From the NCBI RefSeq assembly GCF_008923245.1, contig NZ_WBOS01000004.1, forward strand, positions 186,001 to 250,000: a DNA stretch of 64,000 nt, written 5' to 3'. The notes under the pieces are model-generated. The model did no database searches. It was not told the origin of the DNA and worked only from the letters and a program-made list of their open reading frames with translations. This document shows, in pieces, positions 8,925-16,681 of the stretch. Both the position numbers and the translations under genes were made by a program. How positions within the stretch are numbered: position 1 is the stretch's first letter; each line of letters opens with the position of its first letter. Source of the stretch: Cytobacillus depressus. Its GTDB lineage: Bacteria; Bacillota; Bacilli; Bacillales; Cytobacillaceae.

Positions 8925-9949
8925 ATAAACCATTTACACCTAAGCTTGTTTACTTTGAACCTGATGCTCTCAACTATCCATTAGGAAGAGAACTACTAGA
9001 AAAATTTGAAAAAATGGATGTCGAAATTCGATACACAACTTCCCATAATCAAGTAAGGAATCTCCCTGGTGAAAATGATTTTCAGCGATATCGGGTTGCC
9101 AAGTCTACACTGGTAGTTGGGATTAGAAAAACACTTAAATTTGATACCTCAAAACCTTCTGCAGAATATGCCATTCCTTTCGCAACAGGTTGTATGGGGC
9201 ATTGTCATTATTGCTATTTACAAACGACGATGGGAAGTAAACCATATATCCGTACATATGTGAATGTTGACGAGATTCTCGAGGCTGCGGATAAATATAT
9301 GGAAGAACGCGCTCCTCAGTTGACTAGGTTTGAAGCATCCTGTACATCCGATATTGTTGGAATTGATCATTTGACACATACATTAAAACGGGCAATTGAG
9401 CATTTTGGAGCATCGGAATATGGGAAATTGAGATTTGTTACGAAATTCCATCACGTCGATCACTTACTGGATGCCAAGCATAACGGAAAAACCCGATTTC
9501 GATTTAGCGTTAATGCTGATTATATCATTAAGAACTTCGAGCCTGGGACCTCCCCTTTAGTGAAAAGAATTGAGGCGGCGGGAAAGGTCGCGAGAGCGGG
9601 GTACCCCCTTGGGTTTATAGTAGCCCCGATTTATCTACATGAAGGCTGGGAAGATGGGTACTATCATATGTTTGAACGTTTAGACGAGGAATTACCTCCC
9701 GAGGCAAAAAAAGACTTAACATTTGAATTTATTCAGCACCGTTTTACAAAGCCGGCCAAAAGAGTCATCGAAAAAAATTATCCTATGACAAAATTAGAGT
9801 TAGATGAGGAGAGGCGAAGATATAAATGGGGTAAATACGGAATTGGAAAATACATTTATCAAAAAGAAGAAGAGGAAGATATAAAAAGTCATCTTTATGC
9901 CTATATGGAAAAGTTCTTTCCGGAAGCAAAATTAGAGTATTTCACATAA
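8921..9949 (+). CDS. splB: Spore photoproduct lyase SplB
   Basis: A 342-residue radical SAM enzyme that reverses the spore photoproduct, a UV-induced thymine dimer, during germination. The iron-sulphur motif is CMGHCHYC with cysteines at 91, 95 and 98, and the conserved Cys141 (EASCTSDIVG), which acts in hydrogen transfer, is at the same number as in B. subtilis SplB. Length and all core motifs are intact. Its presence shows that the host makes endospores. Confidence 0.96.
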   Translation: MNKPFTPKLVYFEPDALNYPLGRELLEKFEKMDVEIRYTTSHNQVRNLPGENDFQRYRVAKSTLVVGIRKTLKFDTSKPSAEYAIPFATGCMGHCHYCYLQTTMGSKPYIRTYVNVDEILEAADKYMEERAPQLTRFEASCTSDIVGIDHLTHTLKRAIEHFGASEYGKLRFVTKFHHVDHLLDAKHNGKTRFRFSVNADYIIKNFEPGTSPLVKRIEAAGKVARAGYPLGFIVAPIYLHEGWEDGYYHMFERLDEELPPEAKKDLTFEFIQHRFTKPAKRVIEKNYPMTKLELDEERRRYKWGKYGIGKYIYQKEEEEDIKSHLYAYMEKFFPEAKLEYFT

Positions 9950-9979
9950 AAGGTCTTAGCAATTGAATAACATTACTTG

Positions 9980-10060
9980 AGTCTTGCAAGGGACCTCCAA
10001 TACGGAGCCGCACGTACGGTGGTGTGAGAGGTCGGGGGTTAATCCCCCTCCTACCCGATT
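9980..10060 (+). mobile_element. Relic of the 3' end of a group II (class C-like) intron
   Basis: GGACCTCC, GGAGCCG, CACGTACGGT, GAGAGGTCGGGGG, CCCCCTCC and the terminal CTACCCGAT follow one another as in domains V-VI of bacterial class C introns. The internal hairpin of domain V seems deleted, since GGAGCCG is joined directly to CACGTACGGT. No reverse transcriptase gene or 5' end is nearby. The site is just after the splB stop codon, and class C introns favour insertion behind genes. Confidence 0.6.
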
Positions 10061-10207
10061 TAAATTATTTTTATAGAAAAGGTCAGCGTCTCTAGTGTTT
10101 TAAATATTCTTATATAATAAATACGCTTGTTTTATCTAATAATTATGATAATATTATTAAATTAATATATTTCTAAAATAATATATATCTAAGTTAGGAG
10201 GGAGACT

Positions 10208-10411
10208 ATGGGCAAAAAAAACTTAAAGGTTATGTTAATCGTACTTCCTTTTGTCCTTATGCTCGGCGCAATACCTTTTGTAAATCGAATTCATCCTATA
10301 ATAATCGGACTGCCATTTTTTCATTTTTGGCTGCTTTTAGGGATGATACTCACTCCAGTATGTACATTCATTATTTATCAATTAGATAAGTCAGAAGGGA
10401 ATATTAAATGA
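10208..10411 (+). CDS. yhjC: DUF3311 small membrane protein (YhjC-like)
   Basis: A 67-residue protein with two transmembrane segments, around residues 8-25 and 33-56, joined by a short loop (RIHPIIIGLPFFHFW) that is the DUF3311 hallmark. ATG 10208 follows TTAGGAGGGAG. Such proteins are encoded directly before SSS-family symporters, and here it overlaps the symporter start by 4 bases, so it is probably a small accessory subunit. Its substrate is unknown. Confidence 0.85.
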   Translation: MGKKNLKVMLIVLPFVLMLGAIPFVNRIHPIIIGLPFFHFWLLLGMILTPVCTFIIYQLDKSEGNIK

Positions 10412-11901
10412 TGCAAGGAAATTTAACCGCTTTGTTAATTACGAGTTTTATTGTCTTAACAGTTATTATAATTGGATTTATAGCAGGACGGGATAAAGCG
10501 AGCAGAAGTTCTGTAGAGGAATGGTCTGTTGGTGGGAGACGTTTTGGAGCATTGTTAGTGTGGCTTTTAGTAGGTGCGGATTTATATACAGCTTATACTT
10601 TTTTAGGTTTAACAAGTCAAGCCTATTCAAGTGGAAGCCTTGCTTTCTTCGCGATTCCGTATACGATTATTGCTTTTTTTATTTCCTATTTTTTTCTACC
10701 AAAACTATGGAAAGTTTCTAAAATACATAAATTAACCACTCTTGCTGATTATGCAAAATTAAGATTTAATAGTAGGTTATTATCCCTACTAATAGCTGTA
10801 GTAGGGGTATTAATGCTCATTCCTTATATTGATCTACAGTTGGCTGGTATTCAAGATACACTAAGAGTAGCTGGTACAGGATATATTAATATTAATGTGG
10901 TAGTTATTCTATCATTCTTTTTAGTGGCCCTTTATACATTCTTTAGCGGAATAAAAGGACCAACCTATACAGCTATTATTAAAGACATTTTAATTTGGGT
11001 TATTATGTTATTCCTAGTTGTGTCCATTCCAATCATCCACTTTGGCGGGTGGGGATCAATGATCAGTAAAATTGTGACTGAGACTCCTGAATTGTTAACA
11101 ATCCCAACAACTGGACCAAGAGGGATTCCTTGGTTTCTTACCGCTTCATTAGTATCTGGATTGGCATTATTTATGTGGGCTCACGGGATAACTGGGGTAT
11201 TTACCGCTAAAAGCTCTGATGCCCTTCGGAAAAATGCAATCTATTTACCGCTCTACAATATTGTATTAATTCTTGTTGTTTTCCTAGGTTTTGCTGCATT
11301 TCATGTATTGCCAGAAGGCAGTGACCCGCGTTTCGCCTTACTAAATTTAATACAAGTTTCTTACGGTGGGGTCGTTCAAGGACTAGCCTATGCTACGATT
11401 GCATTAGCATCACTCATTCCTTGTTCAATCATGGCAATAGGTGCTTCCAATCTTTTTGCGAATAATATTTATCGAGATTTTATTAATCCAAAGGTTTCAC
11501 CGGCAAAATTAACGATGATCACTCGTTCAATGGTATTTGTCGTTATTGGTCTAGCTTTAATCTTTGGCATGCTTTTCCCGACAGCTCTTGTATCCCTTCA
11601 GCTTATGGGGGTATCTGGAATGGTTCAAATCTTCCCAGCGATCGTCTTTAGTTTGTTCTGGAAAAACCAAACAAAAGAGGCTACTATTATTGGATTAATT
11701 GTTGGACTAGTTGTCACGTTTACAGCATCCGGAACCGGAATGACTTTCGGTATATATGAAGGCTTTTGGGGATTGCTGGCAAACGTTCTAGCCCTTATTA
11801 TTCTGAATCCTATTTTTGTTAAAAGGGTTAAATCTAACATAGTAATGGACCAATTATTTACTGAACAAAATATAGAAGTTGAATTAAGAAAAAATGCATA
11901 G
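10408..11901 (+). CDS. yhjB: Sodium:solute symporter (SSS family, YhjB-like)
   Basis: A 497-residue membrane protein with about 13 hydrophobic segments. Family features include SVGGRRFGALLVWLLVGADLYTAYTFLG near the N terminus and LASLIPCSIMAIGASNLFANNIYRD in the sodium-site region. It probably imports an organic acid or amino-acid-like solute with sodium together with the overlapping DUF3311 protein. The transcript ends in a palindrome at 11906. The tail of this gene is duplicated at 7381. Confidence 0.9.
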   Translation: MMQGNLTALLITSFIVLTVIIIGFIAGRDKASRSSVEEWSVGGRRFGALLVWLLVGADLYTAYTFLGLTSQAYSSGSLAFFAIPYTIIAFFISYFFLPKLWKVSKIHKLTTLADYAKLRFNSRLLSLLIAVVGVLMLIPYIDLQLAGIQDTLRVAGTGYININVVVILSFFLVALYTFFSGIKGPTYTAIIKDILIWVIMLFLVVSIPIIHFGGWGSMISKIVTETPELLTIPTTGPRGIPWFLTASLVSGLALFMWAHGITGVFTAKSSDALRKNAIYLPLYNIVLILVVFLGFAAFHVLPEGSDPRFALLNLIQVSYGGVVQGLAYATIALASLIPCSIMAIGASNLFANNIYRDFINPKVSPAKLTMITRSMVFVVIGLALIFGMLFPTALVSLQLMGVSGMVQIFPAIVFSLFWKNQTKEATIIGLIVGLVVTFTASGTGMTFGIYEGFWGLLANVLALIILNPIFVKRVKSNIVMDQLFTEQNIEVELRKNA

Positions 11902-11905
11902 TTTT

Positions 11906-11967
11906 AAGGTGCCTGGCCCTCAATACGGTAAAGCTTTCGTATACTGGGGGTCAGGCACCTTTTTTTA
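11906..11967. repeat. GTGCCTGACCCC-type palindrome acting as terminator
   Basis: AAGGTGCCTGGCCCTCA pairs imperfectly with TGGGGGTCAGGCACCTT and ends in TTTTTTT. It lies 5 bases after the yhjB stop, in the best terminator position of any copy. Confidence 0.85.
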
Positions 11968-12009
11968 AAGATGCTATAAGAAGCATACAAAGCGGTTGTT
12001 GCTTCCCTT

Positions 12010-13200
12010 TTATGCTAATTTCCTTTGTTTCTGGTCTAAATGATGACTAAAGAAAGTTAGCAGACTTGCACAGACTGCAACGATCCCACCAACCCATGTG
12101 ACATTCATTAAATTCCCTTGATGGTATACGATTCCGCCTAATGCTGAACCGAAAGCGATACCTACGTTGCTCGCCACGGGCATAAGTGAAGCTGCAAGCC
12201 CTGTTGCTTTCGGCTGATAAATTCCGGCAAGGTCAATTAAATAAAGCTGAGTAGATGTTGTTAAGAGGATGGCCATTAACGACATCAAGCCAATGTTTGC
12301 CAGACCCATAATAAAATGATTTGTCGTCCAAAATAAACTTGTTAGAACAATTGCTTGCACGAGAAAAACAAAGCGAAGGCGACCGATTGGATTGTGGCTG
12401 GCGATTTTTCCAGCGAGAATGTTACTGAAAATCGAGATAAATCCGTAACAAAATAAGATTATACTAATTGATTGATTTGGTGCTCCCATTCCCTTCAAGA
12501 TAGGGACAAGGTACGTAAAGACGGCGTAAGTTGCGCCAAATCCAAGAGCAGGAATGAAAAAAGCCATCAAAATTCGTGGCTTGGTCAATAAAGAAAACTG
12601 ATCCCTTATCGAGCTCCGCGCTTGGCTAAGTCGATTAGGCAAGACGAAATAGGAGGCGATAAACGCCAATCCTCCAAGGATCGTCGTTAACATAAACGTA
12701 GCATTCCAGCTGTACCATTCGGCGATGACCGTACCAGTAGGCACACCAATAACATTAGCCATCGTGAATCCACCGAAGACGAATGAGATCGCGAGTCCGC
12801 GTTTTTGAATGGGCATGGTTTCACTTGCAACAATCATGGCGAGCGAAATTAATACGCCTGTCACAATCGCTGTCATCATCCGCAAGGCGAGGAGCATGAT
12901 ATAGCTCGTCGAAATGACACATAAAGCATTCAGGACGATGAAAGCCCCGATCAAAAACAACATCCATTTACGCTTTGGAAAATGACTTGTTGCTGACATC
13001 ACTAGTGGTGTGGCAATGGCAAACGTAATGGCAAACGCAGAAACGAGTGTGCCTGCTTTTGCATTTGTCATATGAAGGCTTGAGGAAATATCGGTTAAAA
13101 TTCCGACAATCACAAATTCGCTTGTTCCGAGAACAAATGTTAATAAAGTAAGTGTTAAGATAAGCAACCAATGTCGCTTAGATAATTTTGTGGTGTGCAT
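12010..13200 (-). CDS. MFS transporter, DHA1 drug or sugar efflux type
   Basis: A 396-residue, 12-transmembrane major facilitator. The N-terminal segment FVLGTSEFVIVGILTDIS is typical of the AraJ/YdhP-like DHA1 subfamily, and RMMTAIVTGVLISLA corresponds to the loop 4-5 region. The substrate is unknown; homologues export sugars, nucleosides or drugs. The ATG at 13200 has a modest AGAGG site. The gene is converging with yhjB and shares the terminator region at 11906. Confidence 0.88.
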   Translation of the reverse strand: MHTTKLSKRHWLLILTLTLLTFVLGTSEFVIVGILTDISSSLHMTNAKAGTLVSAFAITFAIATPLVMSATSHFPKRKWMLFLIGAFIVLNALCVISTSYIMLLALRMMTAIVTGVLISLAMIVASETMPIQKRGLAISFVFGGFTMANVIGVPTGTVIAEWYSWNATFMLTTILGGLAFIASYFVLPNRLSQARSSIRDQFSLLTKPRILMAFFIPALGFGATYAVFTYLVPILKGMGAPNQSISIILFCYGFISIFSNILAGKIASHNPIGRLRFVFLVQAIVLTSLFWTTNHFIMGLANIGLMSLMAILLTTSTQLYLIDLAGIYQPKATGLAASLMPVASNVGIAFGSALGGIVYHQGNLMNVTWVGGIVAVCASLLTFFSHHLDQKQRKLA

Positions 13201-13404
13201 AAAAACCTCTTTCTTAGATGAATGTAAAATGTGTCACATAGTAGAAATACAACCTAAACATCATACCATATTATATTTTGGCAAGAAAAACTCTTCTTAT
13301 AAATAAATTGGTTATTCATGCTAAATTGTTTAGTAAATGAACGAAATTTTTTTTCATTAAAGAAGTATTTTTAAAGCACTCTTTGGGGCTGGGGGGATTT
13401 TAAT

Positions 13405-13953
13405 TTGAAACGAAACAGTGAAGAGGAAATCCGAAAATTGCATAAGGCTCAAAGGGTAGCTTTGTATTGGTTGTTAGGACTAATTTATTCGGCATTTATA
13501 GGTTTACAGCTGGGAAGAGTCCAGGCAATTGCAGATTTCAATTATTCATTACATGAAATAATGTACGTACCACTCAATATAGCAATGTTTATTGTTCCCG
13601 TTCTCCTTCCCATTTATCTATATTTTTCAATTAAATATTTACGAAAAAGAGGAAGAGTAAAAGGAAATTTTAAAGCAACTATAAAAGCTGCTGTTGTAAT
13701 AATCTCAGTCATTATAATTGTATCAATAGTAAATCATCAGTTTCATGAATTATCAACTGGAGGAGTATTCAAGCTAGAGGAGAAGCTTCAGGAGAAAGGG
13801 AAGTATTATTTGATATTCGATGATAAAAAAATAAAAGTTTCAATGAATGAATACAAATTAGTTAAAGTGAATGAAAAGTATCTAGTGAACTTTATTTGGA
13901 ATTCAAAAACTCCTAATAAAGGTTCGCTTGAAACAATTGAACCTATTTATTGA
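13405..13953 (+). CDS. Hypothetical membrane protein
   Basis: A 182-residue protein I do not recognise. It has a charged N terminus, three likely transmembrane segments (around 20-40, 55-75 and 93-112) and a ~70-residue hydrophilic C-terminal part rich in Lys and beta-prone stretches, probably on the outer face. The start is TTG 13405, nine bases after a GGGGGG tract. It lies just left of the putative mobile element at 13986. Confidence 0.6.
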   Translation: MKRNSEEEIRKLHKAQRVALYWLLGLIYSAFIGLQLGRVQAIADFNYSLHEIMYVPLNIAMFIVPVLLPIYLYFSIKYLRKRGRVKGNFKATIKAAVVIISVIIIVSIVNHQFHELSTGGVFKLEEKLQEKGKYYLIFDDKKIKVSMNEYKLVKVNEKYLVNFIWNSKTPNKGSLETIEPIY

Positions 13954-13985
13954 AAGAAAAAGGAATTAAAAGGCGCATTTATTTG

Positions 13986-14057
13986 TAACGGGTTCTGTTT
14001 TGAAGTGCAAAATGTCAATTAACAAGCGAATTAACAATATAATACGCATCTTAATTA
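13986..14057 (+). repeat. Left end: inverted repeat plus AATTAACA units
   Basis: The outer arm is 13986-14017. Next to it are AATTAACA, four bases, AATTAACA, and a little further TTAATTAGC. The same order of motifs is found inverted at the right end, so these look like recombinase or accessory-protein binding sites. Confidence 0.55.
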
Positions 14058-14280
14058 GCACAACATTTAACAACAAAAAAAACAGGGGAATCAGAATAAC
14101 GGGTTCCCTTTTTAGGTGCAAACATTGCAAATCACATCCTATTTTTTGTCACTAATATCAATGCAATTCTCAATGGAATACTCAGAGCAAATAACATTAA
14201 TAAACGCAAAGAAGGGATAGCTTAATGGCTATTCCTTAAATTCTCTATCGACTCCCACTAAATAAATTTGTTGTCTGTTA

Positions 14281-14499
14281 TTATTGAGTGTCTTCGTCGC
14301 TTTTGTACTCCAAAATATCACCTGGCTGACAATCCAAAGTCTTACATATCGCTTCTAATGTTGAAAAACGAACCGCTTTTGCTTTCCCATTTTTCAGAAT
14401 AGAAAGATTCGCCATAGTAATTCCAACCCTCTCCGAAAGCTCCGTTACGCTCATTTTCCGTTTTGCTAACATCACATCAATATTAATAATAATTGTCAT
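14281..14499 (-). CDS. Cro/CI-type HTH regulator (YozG-like)
   Basis: A 72-residue DNA-binding protein that is almost entirely one Xre/Cro helix-turn-helix domain: LAKRKMSVTELSERVGITMANLSILKNGKAKAVRFSTLEAICKTLDCQPGDILEY in short. It resembles B. subtilis YozG, which is encoded with the DUF2975 protein YoaS, the same pairing as here. ATG 14499 was chosen because GAGGTGG precedes it; a GTG three codons earlier overlaps that site. It probably regulates its own operon. Confidence 0.85.
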   Translation of the reverse strand: MTIIINIDVMLAKRKMSVTELSERVGITMANLSILKNGKAKAVRFSTLEAICKTLDCQPGDILEYKSDEDTQ

Positions 14500-14509
14500 A
14501 TCCTCCACC

Positions 14510-14989
14510 TCAGACCGTCAAATCATTTTCTGATTTTATGTTAATCGCTTCTTGTAGAAGCTGTTGAAGGATAGCAGCAAAAACGGCGATAACCAACGAA
14601 GCAAAAATGATGATGAGTCCCATTAATCCAATAGGAGGGTCAACTTTTTTCGCTATAAAATGAAAGAGTGGCAAACCTAATACATACAAACCACTGATTG
14701 TAATCGAACAGCATTTTATGTTCTTTAACGCCTTTACAGATAATTCCGAGAACGCTGTGTTTTCGTCAATGTACCGTAAAAGGTTGAAAGCCTGATAGAG
14801 AGCAAAGTAAAAAGGCACAGCAGCTCCATACATCACGATGAAAACGAGATATTTCATATAAGCAATATCTGGATACAATTCTCCAGCAAAATTCCCGAAC
14901 TTAGGCACCAAAAATATGCACAATGCAAGAACTGTGATTCCTATAAAAATAACAGCTAACTTTAAAAAGAATGTCGTAACTTGTTTCAT
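14510..14989 (-). CDS. DUF2975 membrane protein (YoaS-like)
   Basis: A 159-residue protein with four transmembrane segments (around 8-28, 47-67, 88-110 and 118-140 by hydrophobicity) ending in INIKSENDLTV, a common DUF2975 tail. ATG 14989 follows CGAGGTG; the frame remains open to 15010 without a better site. The stop codon is 10 bases upstream of the HTH gene start, so the two form an operon. DUF2975 proteins are membrane partners of small HTH regulators; the signal sensed is unknown. Confidence 0.82.
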   Translation of the reverse strand: MKQVTTFFLKLAVIFIGITVLALCIFLVPKFGNFAGELYPDIAYMKYLVFIVMYGAAVPFYFALYQAFNLLRYIDENTAFSELSVKALKNIKCCSITISGLYVLGLPLFHFIAKKVDPPIGLMGLIIIFASLVIAVFAAILQQLLQEAINIKSENDLTV

Positions 14990-15002
14990 AAAAAGCACCT
15001 CG

Positions 15003-15270
15003 TTATTCATTTTTTTGGTTTAATTCTAGGATGTTTTTTAATGGCTTTTGAAGTACGTCCACAATGGCTACGATGATACTTGTTGCCCAAATGCCCATTA
15101 GACTTAGTGATATTGGACCTGCTGCATCGTCACCTGTAACTTTAGCAAGCACGATTAAGCTTACTATTCCTAACAGAATGAGGAAAATGACTGTAAAGCA
15201 AACACCGCAATCCCAATCAGAAAAATAATTACCTTTAAGAAAGTGGTTGAACCTTGTTTAACATTCATTT
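15003..15270 (-). pseudogene. Broken second DUF2975 gene
   Basis: The frame beginning at ATG 15270 matches the N terminus of the neighbouring intact protein (TTFLK then FLIGIAVFALQ) for about 26 codons. A shifted frame then resembles the C-terminal third (GPISLSLMGIWATSIIVAIVDVLQKPLKN). The two middle transmembrane segments are missing. It is therefore an older tandem copy with an internal deletion and frameshift. Its end lies immediately before the intact gene. Confidence 0.7.
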
Positions 15271-15450
15271 AAAGCACATCACTGATTTAATGATAAAGTG
15301 ACTTTAACACATAATTTATCGTTTTACAATAAACTAATATTGTTTTAAATTATATTATTATTGTTATTGATATATCTTTTTAATTTTTATGAAAATAAAA
15401 AGCATTTCATTACAAAGAAATGTTCTTACTTTAAGTTGTTAATTTTACAA

Positions 15451-15669
15451 CTAGTTCAACAAAAAGTCTTTATCTTTTAAAAGATTAAGCAGAAACAAAT
15501 CAACCACTTCGCTCTCACTGTATTGTGTATATTCCACATATGTTTTTACGATAGCTTGTACACGTTCCGATACAATCCAGTCTACATTGTCAGCATTGTT
15601 GTTTTTCGGCTTAATAAACTTCAATAATAATCGTCGTCCACAATCTAAAAATGACCGCTCAATTAACAC
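15451..15669 (-). CDS. Small hypothetical protein, possibly DNA-binding
   Basis: A 72-residue protein that I do not recognise firmly. After a basic N-terminal third comes a beta-strand/helix/helix-like segment (VDWIVSERVQAIVKTYVEYT, then SESEVVDLFLLNLLKD), which has the look of a ribbon-helix-helix fold. GTG 15669 overlaps an AAAAAGGGG tract, so the start is uncertain. It lies beside the right-end repeats of the putative mobile element and might bind them. Confidence 0.45.
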   Translation of the reverse strand: MLIERSFLDCGRRLLLKFIKPKNNNADNVDWIVSERVQAIVKTYVEYTQYSESEVVDLFLLNLLKDKDFLLN

Positions 15670-15718
15670 CCCTTTTTAACACACCTTTTCGAGGCTGTCT
15701 GCCGTCCAGCAGATACTT

Positions 15719-15871
15719 GCTAATTAGTATGTTAATTGGTATGTTAATTTGATTGTTAAAACTGCAATAACCCTTTTATATCAATAAAAAAAACAGTACC
15801 AATTCTGATGCGAATTGTACTGCTAATTGTTTTGTTTTTTTGAGTTTTGTACTTCAAAACCGAACCCGTTA
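15719..15871 (-). repeat. Right end: AATTAACA units plus inverted repeat
   Basis: At 15719-15763, read on the minus strand, AATTAACA occurs twice with a 12-base period, flanked by TAATTAGC and a degenerate third unit. About 75 bases further out comes the outer arm 15841-15871. Confidence 0.55.
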
Positions 15872-15948
15872 ATTTATTTGGAAGCGTTTTTTAAAAAAGA
15901 CCATTTAATACAATCCTTGGTTGTCAATGCTAATAATTTCAAAAATAC

Positions 15949-15982
15949 AAAAGAAAGTATCGATAATCGATACTTTCTTTTG
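15949..15982. terminator. Bidirectional terminator hairpin
   Basis: AAAGAAAGTATCG and CGATACTTTCTTT form a near-perfect stem with A and T runs on both sides. It would stop the minus-strand gene at 16017. Confidence 0.8.
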
Positions 15983-16016
15983 TTATTCAATCAATTATAA
16001 CGAAGGGGAATGTATT

Positions 16017-16238
16017 TTAATGCAATAATTGTGCTTTCATTTTTTTATGAACTTGAGATTCGATTTTGTCAAAATGTTTTTCCTTAAGGGAATTTAAAGG
16101 TTGTGGATTAAACCACATAATCTCTCCATTATGATAAAGACCTTTAAAATCTTTGCCTTTATAATTTAATACGAACTGATATCTTTCAGAGAATTGGCTT
16201 TTAAATAATGTTTTTTCGATATTAAAATAAGTTAACAA
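16017..16238 (-). CDS. DUF5342 family protein (YheE-like)
   Basis: A 73-residue soluble protein. The pattern MLTYFNIEKTLF, then FVLNYKGKDFKGLYHNGEIMW and a Glu/Lys-rich C-terminal helix, resembles B. subtilis YheE. I chose TTG 16238, ten bases after AGGAGG; an in-frame TTG at 16247 overlaps the binding site. Function is unknown. It ends at a strong bidirectional terminator. Confidence 0.65.
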   Translation of the reverse strand: MLTYFNIEKTLFKSQFSERYQFVLNYKGKDFKGLYHNGEIMWFNPQPLNSLKEKHFDKIESQVHKKMKAQLLH

Positions 16239-16247
16239 AGTAAACAA

Positions 16248-16681
16248 CCTCCTAAATTATGTTTATGTTTATAAATATTTAATTAATGTTTATGTTTATA
16301 TATATTTATTTAATTTTTATAAGTTATTATCGTGTTCCTTGATTCAAATAATAGACTCCTTAAATGAGACAAACATGATAAGAACATTAAAATTTGGTGA
16401 GATGATAGGGTAAGAACAATTTAATCTCACTCTGAAAATAATTATATCCGCCAGTTAAAGCAGTAATATAGATGGAAGCGGCTTTTATTAGGTAGATACT
16501 AGAAACATAGACTTACGAACGAATAAGAAATTTGATATTCTATATAAATGAACCAATATTTATAATAATTGTAATTTATTGATAAAAGAGATTTGTTTTC
16601 ATGGAATAACGATGAAATCCCAAATTTGTGAAACAAGTATCATCAACAAGGTGAATTATGTCCAAAAAGGGGGACGTGCTT
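16248..16681. other. AT-rich intergenic region
   Basis: It carries the promoters of the two flanking divergent genes. A short tandem of TTTATGTTTATA-like units lies at 16260-16315. No gene or RNA was recognised. Confidence 0.4.

Larger units (their letters stand above)
13986..15871. mobile_element. Putative 1.9-kb non-autonomous element with inverted ends
   Basis: The segment is bounded by inverted copies of a ~31-base end beginning TAACGGGTTC (13986-14017 and, inverted, 15841-15871; about 27 matches). Inside each end sit repeated AATTAACA units. Enclosed are a Cro-like regulator, an intact and a broken DUF2975 gene and a small unknown gene, all on the minus strand. No transposase or recombinase is present, so movement would need a factor in trans. 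No target-site duplication was identified. Confidence 0.5.

Noticed and set aside
14054..14120. CRISPR-like or tandem repeat in the 14.0-14.1 kb region
   Set aside because: The repeats are short AATTAACA units at two element ends only; no regular repeat-spacer array exists here or elsewhere in the window.
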